Notes: a model not told the origin generated them from the letters alone. 64,000 nucleotides of DNA from Corynebacterium pseudogenitalium (GCF_024453815.1 NZ_CP072934.1:992001-1056000), one strand, 5' to 3'. Counted from the stretch's first letter, positions 53,211 through 62,042 are shown. Numbers and translations: made by a program.

Positions 53211-55478
53211 ATGATGAACAGCATTGCGCGGAAGGTATGCGTAGCAGCGTGTGTGTTGGCCGTTGCGGCTAATGGTGCACAGGTTGCTCACGCGGAGATG
53301 GCTGTTGCTGACTCGTCGGTCACAGTGACCGCTGACGGGCCGGGTGCGGTCTTTCACAACTCGGTAACACAGCCGGGTCGTATTTCGACGTTGAAGTTTA
53401 CGGATGCCCGCTCCATTGCAGGCAGCCAGGAGTCCTCACTGTACGTGGACTTGCGTGCCGATGGTGCGTTGGTGGATTTAGAGTCTGGCCTTAACGTGGA
53501 TACCTACCGCGATGGTAACACCCAGGTGGTCATCTACCGCGGTGAAGACCAGGACGCTGGTGTGTCAGTGGAGCGTGAATACCGCTTTGATGGCAACCGT
53601 GTCGATGTCATTGTGCGGGTGACCAACAACAAGGATGCTTCAGCGTTTGTGCAGGCGGATCTGACGAACCAGATTAACTCCCAGGTCGGGCTTTCCGGCT
53701 CCTATACGGATGGGAAGTTTGTTGTTGCCCCGGCACAGCTTGGCTATGAGACCTCGGTGGCCTTTGATAATGCAACCTCGTCTGGTGTAGCCGATGCGTT
53801 CCAGCGCACCACGGCTGCCGGTGAGGTTGGGTTTGTGGATCCAGCAGGGGCCAGCTTCCAGCGTGGTCGTTGGTTTGAGCGCATTGATGCTGGTGCAACG
53901 TTGACTGCCGCTATGCACATGGAGGTTGCAACCCAGGACAGTGCTGTTGATTCTGATGGTGACGGTCTGCCGGATATGTGGGAACGCGAAGGCGTTACCC
54001 TAAGCGACGGTACGGCCATGCCACTGAATCAGTGGGGTGCTGATCCTGAGCGACCGGATTTGTTCCTGCAGCTTAATTGGATGAACTCGCAGTGGCAGCA
54101 GGCTGGCTGCGACACACCTGGTGCGGATGCTGCCATGTGTGCGCAGATGTCGGTGGCAAGCTACCGCCCACACCGCGATATTTTGCAGCAACTGGTGGAT
54201 CGCTTCGACCAGTACGGGGTCAACCTGCACATCGATGCCGGTGATACCTACACCAACATTGCAAACTACCCGACGCGTCATGGTGGACAGACTGAGCCGT
54301 ACGCCCCGTACTACTTCGAGGGCACCATCCCGGGCATGAAGCTGGTCGATAATATCGATACCATTTTGGGTGCACGTGCGGCAGTCTTCCGCGTTGGTGT
54401 CATTGGGGACCAGATGCAGCGTGGCCACTGGGGTACCGGCTTGGCCCTGGTTGCGGATAACTCGTTTTATGTTGCCAAGCATGAACGCATGCGCACCGAT
54501 GATCAGCTGCGCAACACGATCATGCACGAGCTCGGCCACACGCTGGGGCTCAACCACAATGGTTCGATGAAGTTCGCCAACGAGGTCCCGCAGTCGGATT
54601 ACCTGCCGAACTACTACTCGGTGATGAACTACCTCTACCAGTTCACCCACTTTAACTACTCGGATGAAGAATCCGTCTCCGGTGGGCCACTGCCAGAGGT
54701 ATGCAACCAGCCAGGCATGGACTGCTACAAAGGTGACTACCGTGTGCCAGCCGACTGGGACAACCTGATGATCAACACCGGCAAGATTGGTAAGGACTAC
54801 AACTCCACCATCGGTGCCGCCGATGTGAAGGTTGATGGTAAAGCGCTTGCCGCGCAGCAGGAAGCGATGCAGCAAGCTGAGGCCGCGCAGGGCAGTGCGA
54901 AGGTTGCTGTTGTAGGTGACCCTGAGCTTCACCGTGGTGAGAATACGGTGAGCTTGAAGGTTGCAAATCCTGGGTTGGATGCAGCCCGGATGCGCCTTGA
55001 GGTGATCTACCCGTCTGGGAAGGCCGAGCAGGTTGTCACGGTTGCAGGCCAAGGCGAGGCGACGGTTGCGCTGCCAATCAGTGTTGGTGTGGTGAAGACG
55101 TCGTCGTTGCCGTTGGATGTGCGTGTGGTCAATGAGGATGGCTCCCAAGCCTTTGCTGGCCGGTTTGATGTTGCCGCGGTCATGGATGCGGATGTTGATG
55201 GTGATGCGATGGCTGGTGCGCCTCGTAAACCGCAGCAGAATACGCAGACTGCCCCGACGACGGCGAAGGCTGGTAAGCATGAGTCTTCGCAGCAGTTGAC
55301 GACGGCGCAGCGCCCAGCGGCGAGTGTGCAGGATGATCGTCAGGATGCGGCAAGCAAGGATCGTATCCAGGCGGAGGGTGAGACGAATATTGCGGCGATT
55401 GTTGCTCCGATTGTGGTGCTGCTGCTGTTAATTGGTGGTGGTGTTGCCGCGGCGATGTCTGGTGGTCTGCACTTCTAG
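53211..55478 (+). CDS. Secreted, membrane-anchored metzincin-type zinc metalloprotease
   Basis: 755 residues. A Sec signal peptide (positive N-terminus, hydrophobic core, A-H-A near 27-29) is followed by a beta-rich domain (35-240). Next is a calcium-binding loop D247-S-D-G-D-G-L-P-D-M-W-E, and the catalytic domain with H439-E-L-G-H-T-L-G-L-N-H449 and the Met-turn S470-V-M-N-Y, the hallmarks of metzincins. Then comes an Ig/CARDB-like domain (about 565-660), a low-complexity Gln/Ala/Thr/Lys stretch, and a terminal membrane helix (about 730-748) with a very short cytoplasmic tail. It is probably anchored outside the cell. ATG 53211 is chosen; GTG 53202 and ATG 53184 are alternatives. Substrate unknown. 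Confidence 0.85.
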   Translation: MMNSIARKVCVAACVLAVAANGAQVAHAEMAVADSSVTVTADGPGAVFHNSVTQPGRISTLKFTDARSIAGSQESSLYVDLRADGALVDLESGLNVDTYRDGNTQVVIYRGEDQDAGVSVEREYRFDGNRVDVIVRVTNNKDASAFVQADLTNQINSQVGLSGSYTDGKFVVAPAQLGYETSVAFDNATSSGVADAFQRTTAAGEVGFVDPAGASFQRGRWFERIDAGATLTAAMHMEVATQDSAVDSDGDGLPDMWEREGVTLSDGTAMPLNQWGADPERPDLFLQLNWMNSQWQQAGCDTPGADAAMCAQMSVASYRPHRDILQQLVDRFDQYGVNLHIDAGDTYTNIANYPTRHGGQTEPYAPYYFEGTIPGMKLVDNIDTILGARAAVFRVGVIGDQMQRGHWGTGLALVADNSFYVAKHERMRTDDQLRNTIMHELGHTLGLNHNGSMKFANEVPQSDYLPNYYSVMNYLYQFTHFNYSDEESVSGGPLPEVCNQPGMDCYKGDYRVPADWDNLMINTGKIGKDYNSTIGAADVKVDGKALAAQQEAMQQAEAAQGSAKVAVVGDPELHRGENTVSLKVANPGLDAARMRLEVIYPSGKAEQVVTVAGQGEATVALPISVGVVKTSSLPLDVRVVNEDGSQAFAGRFDVAAVMDADVDGDAMAGAPRKPQQNTQTAPTTAKAGKHESSQQLTTAQRPAASVQDDRQDAASKDRIQAEGETNIAAIVAPIVVLLLLIGGGVAAAMSGGLHF

Positions 55479-55783
55479 CTAGTTGTTCTGTGGGGCCTGT
55501 GGTGCCGGGAGTGTTCCCGGTGCCGAGGGCTCCGTTTTTCTATTGTGTGTCGGGCTGGGGTGTGGGATTGTTCCCCGGCAGCACGAACTATTTTCGAGTG
55601 GCATGAGGGGGTGCACCAGAATCCGGGTTTTGCCGCCCGTCGTGACGAGAACTTGCTGGTCGTGTCTGCGTGTGGTGGGAATGTGGTGCCCAGCCAACAT
55701 ACAGGCAGATAGTACTGAAGCGTCTGATGATTTGTGTGTGTCGCGTGTGAATGGTGTGACTGGTGTGCGCTAGAGTGTCGCGT
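55479..55783 (+). promoter_or_regulatory. Gap between protease and muramidase genes, with weak hairpin
   Basis: No gene is seen. At 55501-55524 a hairpin (core CCGGGA/TCCCGG, GTGT loop, wobble-extended) is followed 14 nt later by TTTTT and may be a modest terminator for the protease gene. At the end, TAGAGT (55771-55776) lies 7 nt before the muramidase ATG. The rest is G/T-rich without recognised features. Confidence 0.45.
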
Positions 55784-56845
55784 ATGTATGTAGCCCCTAG
55801 ACTTCGCTCTGCAACCGCGGCTTTTGTGGCCGCGACGCTTGCCCTTGCGCTTACTGTTTTTGCACCTCAATCGTTGAGTCCTCATGCGGATGCTCAATCA
55901 ATCCCTGGTCTGATCTCTGGCGTTGATGTGGCTGATCACCAGCGCCCTGGTGGTGCGCCAATCAACTGGAAGATGGCAGGAACGGTCGGTGGGCAGCACT
56001 TTGCGTTCGTCAAGGCGACTGAGGGAACGACGTACAAGAACTCGTTTTACGAAGAAGATGTCAAAGCTGCTGCAGATGCAGGTTTGAAGGTCGGTGCATA
56101 TCACTATGCGCGACCGGGGATGGACCCTATTGCGCAGGCTCGCCACTTCGCAAACGTCATTAACGCTGGCCCTGCGCAGCAGCTGCCACCAGTTCTTGAC
56201 CTTGAGGTCGATGAGGGGCTTGGTCCAACACAGCTCGCGGCGTGGACGCAGATCTTCCTCACTGAGTTGGAGCGTGCATCGGGCAAGCGGCCGATGCTCT
56301 ATACCTACCGTTATTTCTGGTACGAGCGGATGAACAACACCAACGCGTTTACTAGCTACCCGCTGTGGCTTGCCGCATACCAGAACCAGCCGCCACGTCC
56401 GGTCGGTGGCTGGGACAAGTTGACGTTCTGGCAGCGTAGCGACTCCGGCCGGGTCGCTGGTATTCCGGCGACTGTCGATATGAACTTGTTTAACGGCACC
56501 GGTGCACAGTTCGGCGGTTTCGCCGCTGGCAATCTCGGTTCCGCAGGTGGCGTCCTTGAGACGTTCCAGGTGCCGGACTCCGATCAGCTTGAGGTTCTGG
56601 AACAGAACAGCACGGCGCTGGTCGTCGCGATCCTCGCGTTGGCCGCCGGTGCCCTGGGTGCATCACAGGTTGCGTCGGAGGCTGCGAAATTCGGCTTTGA
56701 TATTAAGGACGCGAACAACATCGCTGGCCTTGTCCAGCGCCTGGCTTCTCAGGGCGAACTGCCCGTGGATGACCTGCGTAACATGATGATTGGTGATTAC
56801 CAGGTTGGTGACCTGCTGATCCTGTTGGATAACGCTGCGCACTAG
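55784..56845 (+). CDS. Secreted GH25 muramidase (lysozyme) with C-terminal extension
   Basis: Cleaves peptidoglycan between MurNAc and GlcNAc. 353 residues: signal peptide (cleavage after H-A-D-A, about 37), GH25 barrel 42-240, with catalytic-site acids D48/D51 (G-V-D-V-A-D-H-Q), E80 (V-K-A-T-E-G-T), D139-x-E141 (L-D-L-E-V-D) and D232 (V-D-M-N-L-F). Beyond it is a ~110-residue extension with a hydrophobic stretch near 280-300 (A-L-V-V-A-I-L-A-L-A-A-G) and a helical tail, not part of the standard fold. TAGAGT 7 nt upstream suggests a leaderless mRNA. It could serve cell-wall remodelling or act against other bacteria. Confidence 0.88.
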   Translation: MYVAPRLRSATAAFVAATLALALTVFAPQSLSPHADAQSIPGLISGVDVADHQRPGGAPINWKMAGTVGGQHFAFVKATEGTTYKNSFYEEDVKAAADAGLKVGAYHYARPGMDPIAQARHFANVINAGPAQQLPPVLDLEVDEGLGPTQLAAWTQIFLTELERASGKRPMLYTYRYFWYERMNNTNAFTSYPLWLAAYQNQPPRPVGGWDKLTFWQRSDSGRVAGIPATVDMNLFNGTGAQFGGFAAGNLGSAGGVLETFQVPDSDQLEVLEQNSTALVVAILALAAGALGASQVASEAAKFGFDIKDANNIAGLVQRLASQGELPVDDLRNMMIGDYQVGDLLILLDNAAH

Positions 56846-57651
56846 ACGTCGGTAGGCGCGTCGTAGCGAGGGCTCGTAGCAAGGCTACGGGCCCATTTTT
56901 CGTGCTTGAACTGCGCAGGCACGGCGCCTTTGAGCAGTTCACGGTTTAGCGAAGGGCTGGCCTCGATTGGTGTGTTTGCGGCGATGAGGACGATGTTGCC
57001 GTAGCGGCGGCCTTTCAGCATTGGTGGGTCCGCGATTGCGGCAACGTGTGGCCACACTTCGAGCATGCCAGCCAGTTCTTCCTTCGCTTCTTTGAGATCC
57101 GCGTGGCTGCCGCAGTTTGCCACATATATTCCTGACGGGCTGAGTGATTTCCGCGCTTGCTCGAAGAACTCCACCGTGGTCAGGTTTCGTGGAGTGATCG
57201 CTGATGAGAAGACATCGCGAATGATGATGTCGCGGGTGTTGGGTTTGAAGCTGTCGGTGACTTCGCGGGCGTCACCGACTCGTATTTTAACGACGGGTGA
57301 ACGGGGGATATCGAAAAGTTCGCGGGCGAGCTCGGCAAGTGACATGTCAATTTCCACGACAGTGTTGCGCGAGCCGTTCCACTTAGAAGCAAAGTAGCGG
57401 GGCAGTGTGCAGGCAGCGCCACCGAGGTGGGTTAGGCGTGGTTTGGGCCAAAGGGGGACGTCGACAAGCTGTTGGTCGTTCAGAAAATCAGCGATCCACC
57501 TCATGTATTCGAAGTCCAGCCGTTCTGGGTCGCCGGGGACGATGTGGGAGCTCGGCACGCCGTTGACGAGGAGCACCATGGAGCCGTCCGGTTCGTGGAG
57601 AACCTCCGCAACGCCGGTATCGATTTCATGGAATTCACTTTTTGCTGCCAT
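56842..57651 (-). CDS. Spermidine synthase-like protein
   Basis: 269 residues with the methyltransferase-like fold of polyamine aminopropyltransferases: L-G-G-A-A-C-T-L-P-R-Y near 76-86 (substrate-nucleotide loop), V-E-I-D near 99-102 and R-V-G-D-A-R near 123-128. The fold supports the family; actual polyamine synthesis is not certain, as many actinobacterial members are of unknown role. TACTGT lies 8 nt before the ATG (leaderless). Its stop codon interlocks with that of the muramidase gene (CTAG), and the muramidase terminator lies inside its last codons. Confidence 0.8.
   Translation of the reverse strand: MAAKSEFHEIDTGVAEVLHEPDGSMVLLVNGVPSSHIVPGDPERLDFEYMRWIADFLNDQQLVDVPLWPKPRLTHLGGAACTLPRYFASKWNGSRNTVVEIDMSLAELARELFDIPRSPVVKIRVGDAREVTDSFKPNTRDIIIRDVFSSAITPRNLTTVEFFEQARKSLSPSGIYVANCGSHADLKEAKEELAGMLEVWPHVAAIADPPMLKGRRYGNIVLIAANTPIEASPSLNRELLKGAVPAQFKHEKWARSLATSPRYDAPTDV
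56870..56900 (+). terminator. Terminator for the muramidase gene, inside the opposing coding sequence
   Basis: GGGCTCGTAGC (56870-56880) pairs with GCTACGGGCCC (56884-56894), 11 bp with one G-U, 3-nt loop, followed by ATTTTT. It lies 25 nt after the muramidase stop and within the C-terminal codons of the convergent gene. Confidence 0.8.
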
Positions 57652-57667
57652 GCACAGTGACAGTACC

Positions 57668-58417
57668 TTACGCCTTCACGTCGACATGGTGCAGGTACAC
57701 GACGGACGCAAGCCACGCTGTGGCAGTAAGCAGCAGGGTGCTTGCGAGGACGCCGGACACCGCACTCCACTCGAGGATACCCGAGCCCGCGACTGCGTTA
57801 CCGCCCATCCACAGCATCGTGGCCACGCCGACGGGAGGAAGCAGAAACTGCGCTACTGTGGCGCCGGCAGCAATTGCACCAAAAGCGACGAGGCTGGCCA
57901 CCACGCCAAGGGCGACTGGCATGGCAAAGTTGCGGACCAGCATTGAAGCGAAGCTTTGCCACGCGGCCACTGCCATCGCAGGAACCACAGCGAGTAAGGA
58001 CGATGCGAGTAGGGCCATCGGCGGCATGCCTGATAGGCCAGCGACCCAACCACCGATAGTGCTCAAGACGATGAACACGCACTGCATAATTGAGGTCATC
58101 GCGATGAGTACAGCAAGTTTTGCGGTGACCAGACTCGCCGCCGATCTGGACGAGGTAAGCAACGTGTTCCAGTTGCCGCCACGGTGCTCAACGCGCCACG
58201 TGGAGGACGCGAGAATCGAAATACCCGCCACCATGAAAAGCATGCCGTAAAATAGCGTCGCCTGGGACCAATAGCTCGTCCACCCGGATTCCAAAGTCTC
58301 AGAGTTGGCGGCGTAGTTGCCAGCACCGAAGACGACGGAGACGAGTGGGATGGCGACGGCAACGATTGTGATGTAAGTGCGCCGAAGTTTACAAAACTCG
58401 TTAACGATCATGTCCAT
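57668..58417 (-). CDS. ABC-2 type permease (lantibiotic-protection-like), second
   Basis: 249 residues, six hydrophobic segments. The N-terminus V-N-E-F-C-K-L-R-R-T is the cytoplasmic anchor typical of short ABC-2 permeases that protect against lantibiotics (LanE/LanG-like). It starts two bases after the upstream permease gene; AGGAAAG is the ribosome site. ATG 58417 is chosen over a longer frame that runs into the neighbour; a second ATG two codons downstream is also possible. Forms a heteromeric exporter with the next two genes. Confidence 0.8.
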   Translation of the reverse strand: MDMIVNEFCKLRRTYITIVAVAIPLVSVVFGAGNYAANSETLESGWTSYWSQATLFYGMLFMVAGISILASSTWRVEHRGGNWNTLLTSSRSAASLVTAKLAVLIAMTSIMQCVFIVLSTIGGWVAGLSGMPPMALLASSLLAVVPAMAVAAWQSFASMLVRNFAMPVALGVVASLVAFGAIAAGATVAQFLLPPVGVATMLWMGGNAVAGSGILEWSAVSGVLASTLLLTATAWLASVVYLHHVDVKA

Positions 58418-58419
58418 GA

Positions 58420-59166
58420 TTAGATTTCTTTCCTGTCGAGTATTCGCGTTATTGCAACGAACCCTGTAGCGAGCAACACGACGTAGACACACCACGAAGC
58501 CCAACCTGGTTGCGTAGGAACTGCGCCTTCGTTAGCGAAGGTGTATGGGAGTAGGACTGCAAAATAGCCGAAGGGGTTCATCTCAGCGAGCCACACAGGG
58601 GAAAGCAGCGAGGTGATGCCGAGGAAGCCTCCCGCCACGCCAAATGCCAGCACTCCTACTTGCGATTCAGTGACCGCTGCGAGCACGAACATGGCGCTGG
58701 TGATCGCTAGGCTAGTGACAACGGCTGCAACTCCGTACACTGCCCAGGCTCCAGCTGTGCTTCCGCTAGGCAGCGGCGCACCCAGCAATACTGGTAGCGC
58801 GATGCACGCCGTGAACTCCATCAGCTTGAGCGTGACGATGAGAGGCGCCACTACTCGGAACTTTCGTCGCAGCAGCGAGCCCTTGCGGACGCCAGCAACC
58901 GCGTTGAGCAGCCACCCGCCACTTGCATGCTCGTTATCGACGGCGCGACTGGCAATGAGCGCCAATTGCAGTGGGGTGAGAAATGCGAGCGACATCGCAA
59001 CCGCAATCAGTTGGCCCGACCATGCTGCCTCCGGGGCAGCGGTGAACGCGTCGATTTGGCCGTCTGAGAACAAGCTCATACAAGCGAACAGTACGATGCC
59101 CAGGGAGAGCACGCCGCCCAGTAGCGAGATGTGCGTACGACGCAGCTTCAAGAATTCGATGCTCAT
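58420..59166 (-). CDS. ABC-2 type permease (lantibiotic-protection-like), first
   Basis: 248 residues, six hydrophobic segments, N-terminal I-E-F-L-K-L-R-R-T-H matching the same anchor motif as its neighbour, although the two proteins are otherwise clearly diverged. The ATG overlaps the ATPase stop (ATGA), so translation is coupled. Probable membrane half of an exporter for an amphipathic peptide or similar compound. Confidence 0.82.
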   Translation of the reverse strand: MSIEFLKLRRTHISLLGGVLSLGIVLFACMSLFSDGQIDAFTAAPEAAWSGQLIAVAMSLAFLTPLQLALIASRAVDNEHASGGWLLNAVAGVRKGSLLRRKFRVVAPLIVTLKLMEFTACIALPVLLGAPLPSGSTAGAWAVYGVAAVVTSLAITSAMFVLAAVTESQVGVLAFGVAGGFLGITSLLSPVWLAEMNPFGYFAVLLPYTFANEGAVPTQPGWASWCVYVVLLATGFVAITRILDRKEI

Positions 59167-60077
59167 GCGCTAAGCCCCTTGCGTCCTGTCATCCCAATAA
59201 AAATTTCTTCCAGGCTGCGGTGCTTTCGCAGAACCTGGTAGATCGGGACTCCGTGATGGACGAGCTGCGCGCATGCAGTAGCAACGGCCTCCTCGGTAAG
59301 TCCGGGTAGTGCCACGCCCCCGGAAACGATGCGTGGTTGCAAGTCTCGTAGAACTTCGGTGGCAACGGCTGCCTGTGGGGTTTGGACGTAGACGTCGGGG
59401 AGGTGGGCGTCGAAAAGCTGCTGCTTCGAGCCTTGAAATATGAGCTTGCCTTGGTTGATAATGCTGAAGCTGGTGGCCATCTTCTCCATTTCGGAGAGCA
59501 AGTGACTTGAAACGAGGACAGTACGGCCTTCGTCGCGTGCGAGACTGATGATAAGCTCGCGGATTTCTTCGATACCTGCAGGGTCGAGGCCGTTGGTTGG
59601 TTCATCGAGGATGAGCAATTGAGGGTCGCGTACGAGCGCGATTGCGATGCCGAGGCGTTGCTTCATGCCGAGCGAATAGTTCTTGACCTGTTTGTCCATG
59701 TGCTTTTCCAAGCGAACAAGTCGTACCGCGCGCTGCGCGTTTGCAGAATCGGCTTTGAATAGACGCGTCACAATCTTCATGTTCTCCGCACCGGTGAGGT
59801 GCGGGTATGCCGCTGGCGACTCGATGAGTGAGCCGATGCTAGCGAGTACCTCGCCGCGTGTTGAGCGGGTCATCGGCTGCCCCAGCACGGTGATCTCCCC
59901 GGCAGTTGGTGTGGTCAGGCCGAGCAACATTTTCATTGTGGTTGATTTGCCGGAGCCGTTCGGCCCCAGGAGCCCGTGCACGGCGCCCTGCGGAACCTCA
60001 AGCGAAAGCTTGTCGACGACTGTGTGCGCACCGTAGACCTTCGTCAGGCCCTTCGTAGTAATGATTGGTGAGTTCAT
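59163..60077 (-). CDS. ABC exporter ATPase (lantibiotic-protection-like)
   Basis: 304 residues. Walker A G-P-N-G-S-G-K-S-T at 38-46, signature Y-S-L-G-M-K-Q-R near 135, Walker B L-L-I-L-D-E-P-T-N-G-L-D near 155, switch H in S-S-H-L-L-S-E. The C-terminal ~80 residues match the accessory domain of bacitracin/lantibiotic exporters. The start is ATG 60077; GATAGT lies 7 nt upstream, so this gene may have its own leaderless transcript in addition to read-through from the two-component genes 82 bases upstream. Confidence 0.88.
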   Translation of the reverse strand: MNSPIITTKGLTKVYGAHTVVDKLSLEVPQGAVHGLLGPNGSGKSTTMKMLLGLTTPTAGEITVLGQPMTRSTRGEVLASIGSLIESPAAYPHLTGAENMKIVTRLFKADSANAQRAVRLVRLEKHMDKQVKNYSLGMKQRLGIAIALVRDPQLLILDEPTNGLDPAGIEEIRELIISLARDEGRTVLVSSHLLSEMEKMATSFSIINQGKLIFQGSKQQLFDAHLPDVYVQTPQAAVATEVLRDLQPRIVSGGVALPGLTEEAVATACAQLVHHGVPIYQVLRKHRSLEEIFIGMTGRKGLSA

Positions 60078-60159
60078 GGTGTTCACTATCGCCAAGTGAG
60101 GCTCCGAAAGCGTCGGAGCTTGGTACGATCTTGCAAGTCATACCGGGGGATGATGGTGC

Positions 60160-60864
60160 TTAGCCATCGAGGAGATCGGAACGATCGACAAGGCCCGTGC
60201 GATAGGCGAAGAGCGCCGCATGCACGCGGTCGCGCGACTGGGTCTTGGACAAGATCCTCCCGACATGCGTCTTCACCGTTGGCATGGAAATGAACATGCG
60301 CTCAGAGATCTCCGAGTTTGACCAGCCACGACCGATTGCGATGAGTACTTCGCGCTCGCGGGCAGTGAGCTCGCCAAGCGCCATGCGGTCAGTCGCAGAA
60401 ATTGAAAGCTCCTCGTCGGCGTGTGCGGCTTGGCGCGTGCTGTGAGAGATCCGAGCAATGATGCGTTTGGTGGCGCGCGGAGAGATGACGGCATCGCCAG
60501 CAGCGACGGTACGGATGGCGTCGAGAAGTTCCTCGGGTTGTGTGTCCTTGAGCAAGAACCCACTGGCGCCGGCCCGCAGTGCGTCCACGACGTAATCCTC
60601 GTCATCGAACGTGGTGAGGATAATGACCTTGGTTTGCGGGAAACGGCTGGCGTACTCGGCCGTCGCGGCAATGCCGTCGAGGATGGGCATTTGCACATCC
60701 ATCAGCACTACATCGACCGGGTGGGATGCCTGTTGCTCGAGTGCCTCAGCGCCGTTCGAGGCCAGCCAATCGACGCCCAAATCTGTCTGGGAGTCGATGA
60801 CGAGCTGGATACCGTGGAGGAAGAGTGCCTGGTCGTCGACGATCCCTAAGCGAATTGTGCTCAT
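60160..60864 (-). CDS. NarL/LuxR-family response regulator
   Basis: 234 residues. Receiver domain 1-120 with phospho-acceptor D56 (V-L-M-D-V-Q-M-P), acid pair D10-D11 and K near 106; LuxR-type helix-turn-helix at about 165-225 (L-T-A-R-E-R-E-V-L and V-K-T-H-V-G-R-I-L). Its ATG overlaps the kinase stop as ATGA. Likely target is the ABC operon directly downstream. Confidence 0.93.
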   Translation of the reverse strand: MSTIRLGIVDDQALFLHGIQLVIDSQTDLGVDWLASNGAEALEQQASHPVDVVLMDVQMPILDGIAATAEYASRFPQTKVIILTTFDDEDYVVDALRAGASGFLLKDTQPEELLDAIRTVAAGDAVISPRATKRIIARISHSTRQAAHADEELSISATDRMALGELTAREREVLIAIGRGWSNSEISERMFISMPTVKTHVGRILSKTQSRDRVHAALFAYRTGLVDRSDLLDG

Positions 60865-62042
60865 GCATGCTCCAGCGTGTCGGGGTGTATCACTCCGGCG
60901 AGACCTTGCTCAACGTAGGGGATTCGCACTTGCGTGACCCACTCTGCACGCCCGCTGTTGGTGGGGGTGGGGCCTGCCTGCAAAGTTGCCCCGATAAGAG
61001 CGGCGCGCTCCCGCATCCCACGCAAGCCGTGGCCATTGACAAGGCTTGCTGCAGTGCCATCGAATCCATTGTTCACACGGATTACCACTTGTTTTTCCTC
61101 CCACGTCACATCAAGCAAAGCAGCGCCGTCGCCGTGTTTGAGCGCATTCGTGAGAGCCTCCTGGACCACGCGTCTGGCCGCAAGGGACGTAGCAAGTGGT
61201 AGCTGCTCTGGTGCAGATCCCGTTTGCGAGTAAGTGATATCCAGGCCGCCGAGTCGACTCGTACGAACCAGCTCTTCGAAATCTAGAGACACTGGTGAAG
61301 GTTCCACCGACCGCGACTCGGGCGCACGAAGTAGCGCGACCACTTCGCGCATTTGCGCCAGGGATTCCCGTCCGACCTCTCCGATTACTCGAAGGGCTTT
61401 GTCGCAGTCCCCGCCGTAGCGTCCGCCATCGGCCTGCGCAACAATCACAGTGAGCGAATGGGTAACCACGTCGTGGATCTCGCGGGCAAGGAACGCGCGT
61501 TGCTCAGACATAGCCTGTTGAAGCTCGATCCGTTGCTGCCGCAGCGCCTGCTCGAGCTCGCGGGTTGCGGCTTCTTCGGTCCGCCTGCGTAGCTCGCCGA
61601 AGAGTCCAGCCGCCACTAGCAACGTGGCGCTCCACGCGAGGTAGGGAAGCTGCTGCTCAAAGGGCATGCTCCGAGGCACGGGCGATACGAGTGAGAGTGC
61701 CACGAGGTCTCCTGTAACGAGCGCAATGGCAGCGAAGTCGCGAAGAACTGGGCGAACATTGCGACGGATGATGTAGGCAGTGAAGACCCCAACGACAATC
61801 ACCGCTACCGTGAGGTTCGTGCTGAATGCACGCATCCCCAATAGGACGAATGCGGTGAGCACAGTTGCAGTTGGCCATCGCCAGCGGGAAAAAGGGGCGA
61901 CGATAGCCCACAGCAGGAGAGGTACGACCGCCCATGCAGATCTCGTGGCACTCAGGACACCAAGCGAAGCACACACGCCGAGGACAAAAGCGATGCTTGC
62001 GTCACGCATGCGGATCGGCAGGCGGGCAGTAAAGGGAGGCAT
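60861..62042 (-). CDS. Sensor histidine kinase (HisKA_3 type)
   Basis: 393 residues. N-terminal membrane domain of about five short helices with almost no extracellular loop (an intramembrane-sensing layout), linker coiled coil, phospho-acceptor His near 190 in R-E-I-H-D-V-V-T-H-S, and HATPase with L-T-N-A-L-K-H-G and G-H-G-L-R-G-M-R-E-R. This layout is shared with LiaS/BceS-like envelope-stress or peptide sensors. ATG 62042 is preferred, as TAGGTT lies 6 nt upstream; ATG 62048 would add two residues. Divergent from mnmA. Confidence 0.9.
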   Translation of the reverse strand: MPPFTARLPIRMRDASIAFVLGVCASLGVLSATRSAWAVVPLLLWAIVAPFSRWRWPTATVLTAFVLLGMRAFSTNLTVAVIVVGVFTAYIIRRNVRPVLRDFAAIALVTGDLVALSLVSPVPRSMPFEQQLPYLAWSATLLVAAGLFGELRRRTEEAATRELEQALRQQRIELQQAMSEQRAFLAREIHDVVTHSLTVIVAQADGGRYGGDCDKALRVIGEVGRESLAQMREVVALLRAPESRSVEPSPVSLDFEELVRTSRLGGLDITYSQTGSAPEQLPLATSLAARRVVQEALTNALKHGDGAALLDVTWEEKQVVIRVNNGFDGTAASLVNGHGLRGMRERAALIGATLQAGPTPTNSGRAEWVTQVRIPYVEQGLAGVIHPDTLEHA

